Shown here: one piece after another, positions 14,787 through 24,011 of the stretch
Numbering within the stretch: position 1 is the stretch's first letter
Layout of the letters: each line of letters begins with the position of its first letter
Origin: Chloroflexota bacterium
GTDB lineage: Bacteria > Chloroflexota > Limnocylindria > P2-11E
Assembly: GCA_009692785.1 (NCBI GenBank)
Contig: SHYN01000006.1
Location: 1-34,190, forward strand
DNA length: 34,190 nucleotides
Direction of reading: 5' to 3'
Made by a program: the position numbers and the translations under genes
Notes under the pieces: model-generated
Told to the model about the DNA's origin: nothing
Databases searched by the model: none
What the model saw: only the letters and a program-made list of their open reading frames with translations

Positions 14787-15816
14787 GGCGAGGAAAGACT
14801 AGCCGGAAACAGCGCCAGAGCAAGACGATCGCCAGGACCTCGATGAGGGCGCCTCCGCCAAGGAGGGAAAGCTGTGCCAGGAGGCCCTCCTTGGCGGCCG
14901 TCTTGGCCACAAAGGCGTTGGTGATGAAGAGGAAGGCCACGAGAAGATTGGCGAGCGCCCAAAGGCTCGCGAGGAGGGTGGCGGTGAGATGCGATGAGGC
15001 ACGCAGGGCGTAACGAAGGTGGTCGAGCACCTTGAGGACGATGAGGACCATTGCCGCGACATGGAGGGTCGAGCTGAAGAACAGGATCGGGCTGGGGATC
15101 GGGATGACATAACGCATGGCTTTCAGGATCCCGGTGAGCGTGATGACCGTCAGCGCGACCTCCCAGGTGGGGAATGCCACGACCTTCTCGTAGAAGGAGA
15201 ACTGGCTGGCGGGGGGTGGGGGCTGCCGAAGGTCGAGCCGGAGAACGCGCGCCACGAGGTCACCCACCGGACGCGGGAGCTCATCGGCGAGGCCGCGCAG
15301 CTGCGCTGTCCATTGGCCGCGTCGCACCTGGAGAGGTCGGTCATCGGACAGCCACCAATAGCTGAGGAAGCTGCTCGTCGCCAAAAGGATGAGCGTTGCG
15401 CCGATGTAGTGCACACGGTAGAAGAGGAACAGTGGGATCGGCGCGTTCACATCGAGGATGCCTCCGAGGTACTGCCACATTCCGGTCGGCAGCGCGAGGA
15501 AGATGCCGAGCGCGGTGATCGCGTACAGCGCCCGGGTGCCGGCACCGAACCGCAGACCCTCGCGCGGCGTGCCCTGGTCCGCCTTGTGCGACAGGCCGCG
15601 GAGCGCCCCGAGGGCGACACCCAGACCGAGCACGAAGAAGATGAGCTTGGCGAAGATGAAGTTGTCGAACAGCTCGTCGCTCCAGGGCTGCGCACCGGAG
15701 TCCACCTGAGTGCGGATCGCGACGACGGCCGCGACGGCGGCGAGCGTGCCACCGATCACGAGCAGCCAGCCGGTGGCCCGGTCAGCCCCCTTCGGCAGCG
15801 CCTGCGCCGCGCTCAC
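14770..15816 (-). CDS. Membrane cytochrome b-like subunit
   Basis: A 348-residue integral membrane protein with about eight hydrophobic segments. Histidines sit in or beside helices in RVHYIGATLILLATSS, STLHVAAMVLIVLKVLDH and ASSHLTATLLA, as expected for b-type haem ligands in formate-dehydrogenase gamma or related diheme anchors. The preceding gene on this strand encodes a four-cluster ferredoxin, the usual partner of such an anchor. Likely role: move electrons between the ferredoxin and the quinone pool. It starts with GTG at 15816. Exact family is uncertain, because I cannot align it here. Confidence 0.68.
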   Translation of the reverse strand: MSAAQALPKGADRATGWLLVIGGTLAAVAAVVAIRTQVDSGAQPWSDELFDNFIFAKLIFFVLGLGVALGALRGLSHKADQGTPREGLRFGAGTRALYAITALGIFLALPTGMWQYLGGILDVNAPIPLFLFYRVHYIGATLILLATSSFLSYWWLSDDRPLQVRRGQWTAQLRGLADELPRPVGDLVARVLRLDLRQPPPPASQFSFYEKVVAFPTWEVALTVITLTGILKAMRYVIPIPSPILFFSSTLHVAAMVLIVLKVLDHLRYALRASSHLTATLLASLWALANLLVAFLFITNAFVAKTAAKEGLLAQLSLLGGGALIEVLAIVLLWRCFRLVFPRRANAT

Positions 15817-15841
15817 CCCGCGTTCCGCATGTCCCGTCGGC

Positions 15842-16624
15842 TCAGCCCTTGCCCTTGGCCGGGCTGCCGTCGAAGGTCTGGAAGGACTTGAGCTTGCCCC
15901 ACGTCTCGAGGCTGGCCACGGGTGCCGACAGGCAGAGGTGATCGCTCTTCAGGACGCCTTGCTTGATGCGGATGTTGACCGGGCACCGTTCGACGCAGGC
16001 CGGCCCGCCTTCACGCCAATAGCAGGAGTCACATTTGGTGTACGTGTCCTTGTGGGGGTCGTAGCTGATGCGGCTCGTCTGTCCGAACGTGAGCTGGTTC
16101 GTCGCGCTCGTCTCCGCGCTCACCGGGAAGATACAGGCCTCAGCGCAGCGGCCGCAGGTGACGCAGGTATCTTCCTTGATGTAGCGAGCGCCGCTCTTGG
16201 GCTCCACGCCGATCGCGTCGACCGGACAGACGTGCAGGCATTCCGCGGTCGGGCACTGAAGGCATGGCTGCTGCGTGAATGAGCCGCGATTGGGATAGGC
16301 GAGCTGGATCTCCGGGTTCACCTTCACGGTCGGATCGTTGAAGATCCGGATGCGTGGCAGATCCGAGAGCCCTTGTTCGCGATGCACGAGCGAGCAGATG
16401 ACCTCACACGTCAGACAACCGATGCAGAGGGAAGGGTCAGGGAAGATGACGCTGTCGGCGAGCTTCGTCGCCCGCGGGCTGCCGCCATTGGCGATCCCGA
16501 CAGCGCCGAGCGCCTCCAGCCCGAGGAACGCGACGATCGGGGCGCCGGTCTTGAGGAGATCACGGCGCGTCACCTGCGCCGGGTCGGGCGCAGGTCCGTG
16601 CTCATTGACAAGGTCAGTACTCAA
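15842..16624 (-). CDS. Tat-exported ferredoxin subunit with four [4Fe-4S] sites
   Basis: A 260-residue DmsB/FdnH/HybA-type electron-transfer protein. A twin-arginine signal (TRRDLLKTGAPIVAFLG, Arg20-21) precedes four cysteine sets: C67/70/73/77, C121/124/129/133, C154/157/160/164 and C198/201/210/214, enough for four [4Fe-4S] clusters. The start is TTG at 16624 with GAGGTGA 7 nt upstream. No DMSO-reductase-type or tungsten catalytic partner lies in the window; the nearest exported Mo enzyme is the PaoABC-like set at 7407-11896. The cytochrome b-like gene follows 25 nt later. Confidence 0.9.
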   Translation of the reverse strand: MSTDLVNEHGPAPDPAQVTRRDLLKTGAPIVAFLGLEALGAVGIANGGSPRATKLADSVIFPDPSLCIGCLTCEVICSLVHREQGLSDLPRIRIFNDPTVKVNPEIQLAYPNRGSFTQQPCLQCPTAECLHVCPVDAIGVEPKSGARYIKEDTCVTCGRCAEACIFPVSAETSATNQLTFGQTSRISYDPHKDTYTKCDSCYWREGGPACVERCPVNIRIKQGVLKSDHLCLSAPVASLETWGKLKSFQTFDGSPAKGKG

Positions 16625-16675
16625 TTGATGGTCACCTCATCGTCACTGTCCATTGAGCCTATCGGAACAAGGCCG

Positions 16676-16721
16676 GCATCGCACCCGCGATCGTCCGGCC
16701 GGACGATCGCGGGTGCGATGC
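16676..16721. repeat. 46-bp perfect palindrome
   Basis: Two 23-bp halves (16676-16698 and 16699-16721) are exact reverse complements with no spacer, centred on CGTCCGG|CCGGACG. The arms include GATCG and GGGTGCGATGC. It lies upstream of the ferredoxin gene and touches the fabZ remnant. It could be a cruciform-forming site, a scar of inverted duplication, or the end of a small mobile repeat. A palindrome this long with no spacer cannot be a normal terminator loop. Confidence 0.95.
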
Positions 16722-16806
16722 GGCTTCGTGCGGGCACAGGTCCGCACCACGGTGAATGGCGAGGTCGCCGCTTCGGGTCTCATCCTCGCGCTCTTCCGGA
16801 TAAAGG
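16718..16806 (+). pseudogene. Remnant of a fabZ 3' end
   Basis: In plus-strand frame this encodes CGFVRAQVRTTVNGEV then AASGLILALFRIK, matching the C-terminus of the intact FabZ at 6019-6498 (RGFARAKVRATVNGEV then AAEGVILAIFQKK). The DNA is also visibly similar (for example ACGGTGAA-GGCGAGGTCGC). The 5' part of the gene is absent, its edge coincides with the end of the 46-bp palindrome, and no stop follows at the family position. It is a truncated duplicate or the relic of a second dehydratase gene, not an active gene. Confidence 0.85.
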
Positions 16807-16811
16807 TCTCA

Positions 16812-17561
16812 TCACGGCGCACGTTCGCGTCCCCAGTGCGTCCGTAAGAGCCTCGCCACTCGTGCAGGCTCGGCGACATGCGGCGGGTTCAGGTGGTGCA
16901 GTCCAGCAAATCGCTCCGCCATGAGATCCGAGAATGTGCGTGCGAGCCGTTCCCGCATTCGTTCCCATCGTTGGTTGCTCAGCGAGCCGTACAGGTACAG
17001 CACGGGTCCGCGGTAGGCTGCATATCGGTCGCGCGGGATGCGGTGTTGCCTGATGGCGTCGGCGAATGTCGCGACGAGTGGCCGCTTCGCCAGCCCTGGT
17101 CGTGGCGGACGCATCCGCGGCGGCGCGACCCCGGGCGCGAGCTGCGCCACGAGGAATGCTGTCATCGCGTCATCGGGAGGCAACGCGAGCGCCCGCTCGA
17201 TCTCATGCCAGTTCGGGTCGGCAAGATCCTCGCCGCTGAAGTCCGTCGCGGGCTCGTCGATCGCGAGCGTCGCGACCCGCTCCGGGTATGCCGCGACAAA
17301 TGCGAGCGCCACCGCAGCGCCCGCGGAGTGACCGTACAGATGCATGCGGCCGGCGGCATTCCCGGTATCGACGCGCATGATTCCGTCGATCTCGTCTCGG
17401 ATCGTGAAGGAGGTTTGCGGCGGATCCGTGGCGCAGATCTCAAGATCTTTGGCGATGAGGCGGAGACCGGTCGTCTCGAGCTCACCAAAGAGCGACCGGT
17501 AACTGACCGCCGCCGGCCCGGCGCCGATGCCGGACAGAAAGACGCAGGCCGGTGCGCTCAT
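16812..17561 (-). CDS. Alpha/beta hydrolase
   Basis: A 249-residue alpha/beta-hydrolase (from ATG 17561). It shows an oxyanion-strand start (CVFLSGIGAGPAAVSY), the nucleophile elbow YGHSAGAAVAL with Ser79, the following AYPERVATLAIDEPA, and a likely catalytic His in GLHHLNPPHVAEP. The usual acid position reads LYLYGSLSNQRW without Asp, so the acid is unclear. An in-frame GTG at 17648 would add a low-complexity extension and seems unlikely. It diverges from menF, so a MenH-like role is conceivable, but the DLPGHG-type motif is missing; substrate unknown. Confidence 0.8.
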   Translation of the reverse strand: MSAPACVFLSGIGAGPAAVSYRSLFGELETTGLRLIAKDLEICATDPPQTSFTIRDEIDGIMRVDTGNAAGRMHLYGHSAGAAVALAFVAAYPERVATLAIDEPATDFSGEDLADPNWHEIERALALPPDDAMTAFLVAQLAPGVAPPRMRPPRPGLAKRPLVATFADAIRQHRIPRDRYAAYRGPVLYLYGSLSNQRWERMRERLARTFSDLMAERFAGLHHLNPPHVAEPARVARLLRTHWGRERAP

Positions 17562-17651
17562 CCCAGAAGGATGGACCGTCGGGCCGCGCGGCGCACTCGA
17601 CCGGCTCGCGCGTGGCACCGTTGGTCGATGGACGGTCGGCGTCACCACCCT

Positions 17652-17664
17652 TGATCGACGATCA
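17652..17664. promoter_or_regulatory. Short palindrome in the hydrolase/menF divergent region
   Basis: TGATCG-A-CGATCA is a perfect 13-bp inverted repeat between the divergent hydrolase and menF genes. A further TGATCA occurs at 17706-17711, right at the menF start. It could be an operator. I see no convincing -35/-10 pair for the men operon in this roughly 150-bp region. Confidence 0.3.
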
Positions 17665-17710
17665 GGATCTCACCTCACCAACGGCGACCGCAGCGACGTA
17701 GAGTTTGATC

Positions 17711-19060
17711 ATGCCGTCAAACAAGCACCCGTGCGAGATCGAACGGCTCCACGAGCTCGTCGATCGTGCCGCGGCACTCCTTCGCGTGGGTCGCCAAGGC
17801 GTGGTCTGCGTGAGCGCGTCACTCCGTGGCGCACCGGACCCGCTGTCCTGGGTCGCCGCTGCGCAGGACGAGGTGCGGGCGTACTGGAGCGTGCGTGATC
17901 ACACCATCGCCGGCGTCGGTGCGGCCGTCAGGATCTCCGCCTCGGGACCCGACCGGTTCGTGGATGCGGAACGCGCATGGCGTGAGATCGTCGCGCGGGC
18001 GACGACCGCCGGGTCGGCGAGCGCGCGACCCCTCGCGATCGGCGGCTTCTCGTTCGACCCGCGATCGCGCTGGCGCGGATTTCCAGCGCTTCGCTTCGTC
18101 GTTCCCCGCGTCACGCTCGAGTCACGCCGCGGCACCACGCTCGTCACCCTCACCATCGCTCGCGGTGCGGGCGCCGTGCGCGAACTCCGCGCCGCCCGCC
18201 GCGACCTCGCGAGGCTCGTCGACGCGGTGCCCCTGGAGAGCCGCCCGGCGCGTGTCATCGGCGGCCGCAGCGTTCCCATCGATTCGACGTGGCTGCGGGC
18301 GGTCGCGCGCACCGCGGCCGACGTGCGCGCGCGGCGGATCTCGAAGGTCGTGCTCGCGCGAGCCAGGCTGCTGGTCGCGGGAGCGCCGATCGATCCTGGA
18401 ACGGTCGTCGCTCGCCTACGCGATGCGAACCGCGGTGCCCGTGTGTTCTGGATCGGCACGCCATCGGGTAGTTTCGTCGGCGCGAGCCCGGAATGGCTCG
18501 CGCGGCTTCGGGGTCGCCGCGTCCGTACGGCGGCCCTCGCCGGCTCACTCGTGCCGGGCCTGCCCGGGGCGCTCCTCCTGGACAGCGTGAAGGATCGGAT
18601 CGAGCACGCCCTTGTGGTCAAGGACATCACCGGGCGGCTCCGATCGATGTGCGACCGAGTCGTGGCGGCGAGCCGCCCCGTCGTCGTGCCGATCGGCTAT
18701 ATCCAGCACCTCACCACGCCGATCGCGGGGCACCTTCGTGTGCGCACGGGGCTGTTCGGGGTCACGGCGCGGCTCCATCCGACAGCGGCGATCGCCGGGG
18801 CACCGCGGCAGAAGGCGCTTGCCGTGATCCGAAGGCGCGAGCCGCTCGCGCGCGGCTGGTACGGCGGCGGCGTAGGCTGGATGGACTCAAGTGGTGACGG
18901 TGACATCGCCGTCGCGATCCGCTCGGCGCTCCTGCGCGGCCGCCGAGCCCGGGTCTTTGCAGGCGCGGGCATCGTTGCTATGTCGCGGCAGGAAGCGGAG
19001 CTCTCGGAAACCGAGACCAAGCTCAAGCCGATGCTGCGAGCGCTTGGGGTGGGTGAGTGA
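17711..19060 (+). CDS. menF: Isochorismate synthase
   Basis: A 449-residue chorismate-utilising enzyme converting chorismate to isochorismate, the first step of menaquinone synthesis. Motifs are RISKVVLARA with the catalytic lysine, FVGASPEWL, the TAALAGS loop, SVKDRIEHALVV, IQHLTTPIAG, HPTAAIAGAP, RGWYGGGVGWM, FAGAGIVAMS and the metal-binding SETETKL. The segment between AGS and SVKDR looks several residues shorter than usual and AGT is AGS. The ATG at 17711 was chosen over a TTG at 17705. Assignment as MenF rather than a salicylate or anthranilate enzyme rests on the men genes that follow. It overlaps menD by 4 nt. Confidence 0.92.
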   Translation: MPSNKHPCEIERLHELVDRAAALLRVGRQGVVCVSASLRGAPDPLSWVAAAQDEVRAYWSVRDHTIAGVGAAVRISASGPDRFVDAERAWREIVARATTAGSASARPLAIGGFSFDPRSRWRGFPALRFVVPRVTLESRRGTTLVTLTIARGAGAVRELRAARRDLARLVDAVPLESRPARVIGGRSVPIDSTWLRAVARTAADVRARRISKVVLARARLLVAGAPIDPGTVVARLRDANRGARVFWIGTPSGSFVGASPEWLARLRGRRVRTAALAGSLVPGLPGALLLDSVKDRIEHALVVKDITGRLRSMCDRVVAASRPVVVPIGYIQHLTTPIAGHLRVRTGLFGVTARLHPTAAIAGAPRQKALAVIRRREPLARGWYGGGVGWMDSSGDGDIAVAIRSALLRGRRARVFAGAGIVAMSRQEAELSETETKLKPMLRALGVGE

Positions 19061-20775
19061 AGACCCATGAGGCGTGCGCGGCATTGGCCCGCGCGCTGGT
19101 CAGGTCAGGCGTCCGCGAAGCGTGCGTCTCGCCGGGTTCGCGCTCGACCCCGCTCGCCCTCGCCCTTGCCGAGGAGGCGGGCCTGCGTGTCCGTGTCCAC
19201 CTTGACGAGCGGTCCGCAGCATTCTTCGCACTGGGTGTCGCAAAGGCGTCACGGAGCCCGACGGCGCTCCTCTGCACTTCCGGCACGGCGGCCGCGGAGT
19301 ACCTGCCCGCGGTGCTCGAGGCCCACCTCGCGCACGTACCGCTGATCGTTCTGACGGCCGACCGTCCCGGGGAACTTCAGGACTGCGGTGCCGGGCAGAC
19401 CATCGACCAGAACGGGCTCTATGGCGCGGCGGTGCGCTGGTTCCACCACCTCGAAGGGCCAGCCGATCCGAGGCGGTTCGCGTGGGTCGGCGCGCGCGCC
19501 GTGGCATCGGCGCTGTCGTCGCCCCGCGGCCCCGTCCATGTCAACATCCCGCTCCGCGACCCGCTCGTACCGACCGCGCCGGTATCGTCTGCGCCGATCG
19601 CCATCTCCGTGCAGGTGGCGCGGCTCGGCGCCCCGCTGCAGGTTGCAATGGATGCGCTTGCGGGCGAGCTCGCGGTGATCGAGCGTGGGCTGATCGTCTG
19701 TGGTCCCCACGACGGCGACGACGCGTTCGGTGGCTCGCTCGCCCTACTTGCCGAGGCGCTCGGCTGGCCGGTGCTTGCCGATGGTGCCTCACAGTTGCGA
19801 ACGGGGTCCCACGGAGATGTGATCGCTACCCACGACGCGCTCCTCCGCGATCCCGTCTTCACCGCCGCGCATGTACCCGATACGGTGATCCGTTTTGGTG
19901 CGACCCCGATCTCCAAGCCGCTGAACGAGCTGCTTGCCCGACCGGATATCCGCCGCCAGGTCCTCGTCGATCCGGAGGCGCGTTGGAACGACCCGTGGCA
20001 TGGCGCGACGGACGTGCTGCTCGCCGATGACTCGGCGACCTGCGACGGCCTCGTCGCGGCGCTCGGTCCAGGGTCGGGGCACGACACGCGGTGGCGGCGA
20101 TCGTGGCGCGATGCCGACCGCAGGGCCTCCGAGGAGATCAGGGACAGTCTCGCGGCGACCGGTGAGCTCTTTGAAGGCAAGGTCTTCGCCGAGCTGGCCG
20201 ACCTGTTGCCGGACGGCGCGACGCTCTGCGTCAGCAACAGCATGCCGATGCGCGACCTTGACGCGTTCCTCCCTACGCGCCGCGGGCGGCTCCGGGTGCT
20301 CGTGAACCGCGGCGCCAACGGTATCGACGGCTTTCTGTCGAGCGGGCTGGGCGCAGCCGCCGTGAGCGAGGGGCCGGTGGTCATCGTGATCGGCGACCTC
20401 GCGCTCCAGCACGATCTCGGCGGCCTCGCCGCGGTCGCCCGTGAGGGCATCCGAGCGACCATCGTGCTCCTGAACAACGATGGCGGTGGCATCTTCTCCT
20501 TCCTGCCACAGGCGAACCTGCCGGAGGCGCGCTTCGAGCAGTTGTTCGGCACTCCTCAGGGATTGGTGTTCGCCGATGTCGCGCGTCTTTTCGGCTTGGC
20601 ACACCAGCGCCCCGAGACCTGGCCAGAGTTCCGTGCCGTCCTGCGCGAAGCGCTTGGGGCTCCGTTCACCTCGCTCGTCGAGATTCGCACCGAGCGGCGG
20701 CGCAATGTTGAGTTGCATCGGGACGTGTGGTCCAGGGTTGCGACCGCACTCAGGAGAGAAAGGATCGTGACATGA
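19057..20775 (+). CDS. menD: SEPHCHC synthase (thiamine-diphosphate enzyme)
   Basis: A 572-residue 2-succinyl-5-enolpyruvyl-6-hydroxy-3-cyclohexene-1-carboxylate synthase, joining isochorismate and 2-oxoglutarate. It has [34 protein letters not shown] with the catalytic glutamate, [34 protein letters not shown], and the C-terminal ThDP/Mg site [12 protein letters not shown] plus [18 protein letters not shown] start in a GTGA overlap with menF; it overlaps menB by 4 nt. Length is normal. Confidence 0.96.
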   Translation: MKTHEACAALARALVRSGVREACVSPGSRSTPLALALAEEAGLRVRVHLDERSAAFFALGVAKASRSPTALLCTSGTAAAEYLPAVLEAHLAHVPLIVLTADRPGELQDCGAGQTIDQNGLYGAAVRWFHHLEGPADPRRFAWVGARAVASALSSPRGPVHVNIPLRDPLVPTAPVSSAPIAISVQVARLGAPLQVAMDALAGELAVIERGLIVCGPHDGDDAFGGSLALLAEALGWPVLADGASQLRTGSHGDVIATHDALLRDPVFTAAHVPDTVIRFGATPISKPLNELLARPDIRRQVLVDPEARWNDPWHGATDVLLADDSATCDGLVAALGPGSGHDTRWRRSWRDADRRASEEIRDSLAATGELFEGKVFAELADLLPDGATLCVSNSMPMRDLDAFLPTRRGRLRVLVNRGANGIDGFLSSGLGAAAVSEGPVVIVIGDLALQHDLGGLAAVAREGIRATIVLLNNDGGGIFSFLPQANLPEARFEQLFGTPQGLVFADVARLFGLAHQRPETWPEFRAVLREALGAPFTSLVEIRTERRRNVELHRDVWSRVATALRRERIVT

Positions 20776-21590
20776 GCATTGCCTGGTGCGCGACAAGGGA
20801 GTACACCGATCTCCGCTACGAGGTAGCCGAAGGAATCGCAAAGATCACCATCGATCGGCCGGAGGTGCGCAACGCTTTCCGTCCGAAGACCGTCTTCGAG
20901 CTGATCGACGCGTTCGGTGCGGCCCGCGAGGATCCCACCGTCGGCGTCATCATCCTCACCGGTGCCGGGACCGCCGCATTTTGCTCCGGTGGCGATCAGA
21001 AGACTCGCGGCGTTGCCGGGTACCTTGGCGAAGACGGTGTCCCGCGCCTGAACATCCTCGACGTCCAGCGGCTCATCCGCACGCTGCCGAAGCCCGTCGT
21101 CGCGATGGTCGCGGGGTACGCGATCGGCGGTGGTCACGTGCTGCACGTCGTGTGCGACCTGACGATCGCCGCGGACAACGCGGTGTTCGGTCAGACCGGC
21201 CCTCGGGTCGGCAGCTTCGACGGCGGCTTTGGAGCCGGCTATCTTGCCCGCATCGTAGGACACAAGAAAGCGCGTGAGATCTGGTTCCTGTGCCGTCAGT
21301 ACGACGCCCGTCAGGCGCAGGAGATGGGTCTCGTCAATGCCGTCGTGCCGCTCGAGCAACTCGAGGAGGAAACCGTCAAATGGTGTCGCGAGATGCTCGC
21401 GCTCAGCCCTCTGGCGCTCCGCTGCCTCAAGGCTGCTTTCAACGCCGACACTGACGGCCTGGCGGGCGTGCAGGAGCTCGCCGGAAACGCGACCCTCCTC
21501 TACTACATGACGGCCGAAGCACAGGAGGGCCGCGACGCCTTCACCGCGAAACGTCCCGCCGATTTTTCGCGATTCCCCCGGCTTCCGTGA
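20772..21590 (+). CDS. menB: 1,4-dihydroxy-2-naphthoyl-CoA synthase
   Basis: A 272-residue crotonase-fold enzyme that cyclises o-succinylbenzoyl-CoA to DHNA-CoA. Diagnostic motifs are [46 protein letters not shown] and [19 protein letters not shown], the last being the MenB signature that separates it from other enoyl-CoA hydratases. The ATG overlaps the menD stop (ATGA). The order menD-menB-menC differs from the pathway order but all steps are here. Confidence 0.96.
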   Translation: MSIAWCATREYTDLRYEVAEGIAKITIDRPEVRNAFRPKTVFELIDAFGAAREDPTVGVIILTGAGTAAFCSGGDQKTRGVAGYLGEDGVPRLNILDVQRLIRTLPKPVVAMVAGYAIGGGHVLHVVCDLTIAADNAVFGQTGPRVGSFDGGFGAGYLARIVGHKKAREIWFLCRQYDARQAQEMGLVNAVVPLEQLEEETVKWCREMLALSPLALRCLKAAFNADTDGLAGVQELAGNATLLYYMTAEAQEGRDAFTAKRPADFSRFPRLP

Positions 21591-22627
21591 TCGCGGCGTT
21601 TCCCGGCGAGATCGTCGACGCGTTCCCGTACCGGCTGCCCTTCCGTTCGCCGTTCGCCACCTCAAGGGTCACCCACACGGTGCGAAATGGTCTCATCGTT
21701 CGCATTCGGACCTCCGATGGGGTCGGCGTCGGCGAGGCGTCTCCGCCTCCATCGCTGGGAGTGCGCGCCGTCCTGGATGCGATCGCTGCGCTCCGCGACG
21801 GCGGGGCGCTGCCGCCGTGGGTCCGCTTCGGTCTCGACACTGCGCGGCTGGACCTCCAGGGTCGTGCGACAGGTCGAACCATCGCCACGCTGCTCGATCC
21901 ACGGGCACGGAGCGTGGTCCGCGTCAACGCGACGATCGGCTCCACGGAGCCGCGGATCGTGGCCGAAGATGGGGCACGCGCCAGGGCCGCGGGATTCCTC
22001 ACGGTGAAGGTGAAGGTGGCCGTGGGGTCGCTCGCCGACGACGTGTGTCGCGTCACCGCCCTGCGCGAAGCCGTCGGCCCTTCGGTCGGGATACGCATCG
22101 ACGCGAATCAGGGTTGGACCGCGGACGAAGCGATCGCTGCGCTGCGACAACTGGTCGCGTTCGACATCGAATACGTCGAGCAACCGACGACCGCCGAGCC
22201 CGCGACGTTGGCGCGCGTCCGGGCGAACGTGGGCGTACGCATTGCGGTCGACGAGGCGGTCACGGGTCCCGATGCGGTGCGCGATCTCATCGCGGCGTGC
22301 GCGGCCGATATCTTCGTCATCAAGCCCGCACGCGTCGGCGGTTTCGCACCCGCACGGGAGATCGCCGCTCTGGCGGGGTCCGCCGGCCTGGCCGTGGTGA
22401 TCACGAGCACGATCGATACGTCCATCGGCGTGTGCGCCGCGCTTCACCTTGCCGCTTCGCTCGAGGTGTCGCCGCTCGCCTGTGGTCTCGCGACCGGCCC
22501 GCTGCTCAGCGGCGACCTGGTGAGGGCCCCCCTGGTCGCGCGTGGCGGCGTGATGGCGCTGCCGGAGGGTCCGGGCCTCGGTCTGTCGCTCGACGACGAC
22601 CTGCTCGGAAGATGGTCGGCGACGTGA
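21587..22627 (+). CDS. menC: o-Succinylbenzoate synthase
   Basis: A 346-residue enolase-superfamily dehydratase making o-succinylbenzoate. It shows the KVKV lysine motif ([12 protein letters not shown]), the metal ligands in [14 protein letters not shown] and AVDEAVTG, and the opposite-face lysine in [11 protein letters not shown]. These are the MR/OSBS-subgroup positions. Some enzymes of this group also racemise N-acyl amino acids, but the men context supports OSBS. Start GTG in a GTGA overlap with menB. Confidence 0.93.
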   Translation: MIAAFPGEIVDAFPYRLPFRSPFATSRVTHTVRNGLIVRIRTSDGVGVGEASPPPSLGVRAVLDAIAALRDGGALPPWVRFGLDTARLDLQGRATGRTIATLLDPRARSVVRVNATIGSTEPRIVAEDGARARAAGFLTVKVKVAVGSLADDVCRVTALREAVGPSVGIRIDANQGWTADEAIAALRQLVAFDIEYVEQPTTAEPATLARVRANVGVRIAVDEAVTGPDAVRDLIAACAADIFVIKPARVGGFAPAREIAALAGSAGLAVVITSTIDTSIGVCAALHLAASLEVSPLACGLATGPLLSGDLVRAPLVARGGVMALPEGPGLGLSLDDDLLGRWSAT

Positions 22628-23991
22628 TCCCGTTCTCGCCGGCGGGTGGGTGGGACGAGGGGGCGGTCGCCTTCTTCTCGGAGGGCCGCGGCGTGACCTA
22701 CGCGGACCTTGCGGTGCGTGCCGAGCAGGTTGCCAGCCACCTCTACGCCGCGGGCGCGCGAGCCGGCGTGCCGGTCGCGACGCTTCTGGCGCCGGGGCAG
22801 GCGTTCGTGGAGGTGCTGCATGCAACGATGCGGATCGGGGCGGTCCTCATGCCGCTCGATGGCCGGCTCGCAGCGGCCGAGCTTTCGGCGAGGATCGATG
22901 CCGCTCGCTCCACCCTGCTCATTCACGATGACCGTCACGCGGATCTCGCGGGTCGCCTCGATCGGGACCACGTGAATGTCCGCGAGTTGCCGGTCGGGCG
23001 TCCTGCCCCTCGGGCTCCCGTCGGCTCGTTCGACGCGATCCACTCGATCTTCCATACCTCCGGCAGCACGGCTCGGCCAAAGATGGTGCCGCTGAGCGTC
23101 GGGAATCTCTACTGGGGCGCGCTCGCCTCCGCGGCGGTCATCGGAGTTCGGCGGGACGACCGTTGGCTCGCCACGCTCACGACCGCGCACGTCGGTGGTC
23201 TGTCGATCTACCTCCGCAGCGCGATCTACGGCACCTCCGTCGTCATCCACGACGGGTTCGACGCAGAACGAGCGAACCGTGCGATCGACAACGACTCCGT
23301 GACGATCGTGTCGCTCGTGGCAGCCACATTGGAGCGACTCCTTGAGGCGCGCGGCCGCCGCCCGTTCCCTCCGACGCTCCGTTGCGTGCTCGTTGGCGGT
23401 GGGCCGATCCCGGCCACTCTGCTCGACACCTGCGGTGCGCGAGGCGTTCCCGTGGCGCCCACCTATGGGCTGACCGAGGCGGCGTCGCAGGTCGCCACGG
23501 CGGCGCCCGGGTCACGGAGCATGCGAGTGCTGCCGGGCACCGAGGTCCGCCGCGGCGCGGACGGAGAGCTGCTCGTGCGGGGGCCAACGGTGAGTGCCAG
23601 CTGCCTGGGGGCGGACGGCTGGCTCCATACCGGCGACGCCGGACGCGTCGACGACGAAGGTACCGTGCATGTCGATGGGCGGATCGACGATCTCATCATC
23701 ACGGGCGGTGAGAATGTGCAGCCGGCGGAAGTCGAGGCGGCTCTCGCCTCTCACCCCTCGGTCGGCGAAGCGGTGGTCGCCGGCACGAGCGACGGCGCGA
23801 TGGGCAGCGCCGTCGTCGCCTGGGTCCGCCTTCGGCCCGGCCCGGCGGTGTCCGCCGCCGACCTGCGCGCGCATGTCCGTGCGCGCCTCGCGTCCTTCAA
23901 GGTGCCGCGTCGCGTGCATCTAGTCCACGAGCTGCCGACAACGCCGCTGGGCAAGATCGACAGGCGCGCGCTTCGGGAGCCCGGGCCGTAG
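22624..23991 (+). CDS. menE: o-Succinylbenzoate-CoA ligase
   Basis: A 455-residue acyl-adenylate-forming ligase that activates o-succinylbenzoate to its CoA ester. Motifs are the P-loop-like FHTSGSTARPKMVPLS, the aromatic YGLTEAASQVAT, HTGDAGRVDDEG, GRIDDLIITGGENVQP and the C-terminal catalytic lysine in PTTPLGKIDRRAL. I chose GTG at 22624 because it gives the same GTGA overlap as the other men junctions; ATG 22612 is an alternative adding four residues. Slightly compact for the family but complete. Confidence 0.93.
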   Translation: MIPFSPAGGWDEGAVAFFSEGRGVTYADLAVRAEQVASHLYAAGARAGVPVATLLAPGQAFVEVLHATMRIGAVLMPLDGRLAAAELSARIDAARSTLLIHDDRHADLAGRLDRDHVNVRELPVGRPAPRAPVGSFDAIHSIFHTSGSTARPKMVPLSVGNLYWGALASAAVIGVRRDDRWLATLTTAHVGGLSIYLRSAIYGTSVVIHDGFDAERANRAIDNDSVTIVSLVAATLERLLEARGRRPFPPTLRCVLVGGGPIPATLLDTCGARGVPVAPTYGLTEAASQVATAAPGSRSMRVLPGTEVRRGADGELLVRGPTVSASCLGADGWLHTGDAGRVDDEGTVHVDGRIDDLIITGGENVQPAEVEAALASHPSVGEAVVAGTSDGAMGSAVVAWVRLRPGPAVSAADLRAHVRARLASFKVPRRVHLVHELPTTPLGKIDRRALREPGP

Positions 23992-24011
23992 CCGCTCGGC
24001 CAGGTCTTGGT

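Noticed and set aside
16643-16879. Small open frames on both strands over the palindrome
   Set aside because: Both frames read the palindrome, giving the same RDRPAGRSRVRC peptide, and the plus frame is just the fabZ remnant.
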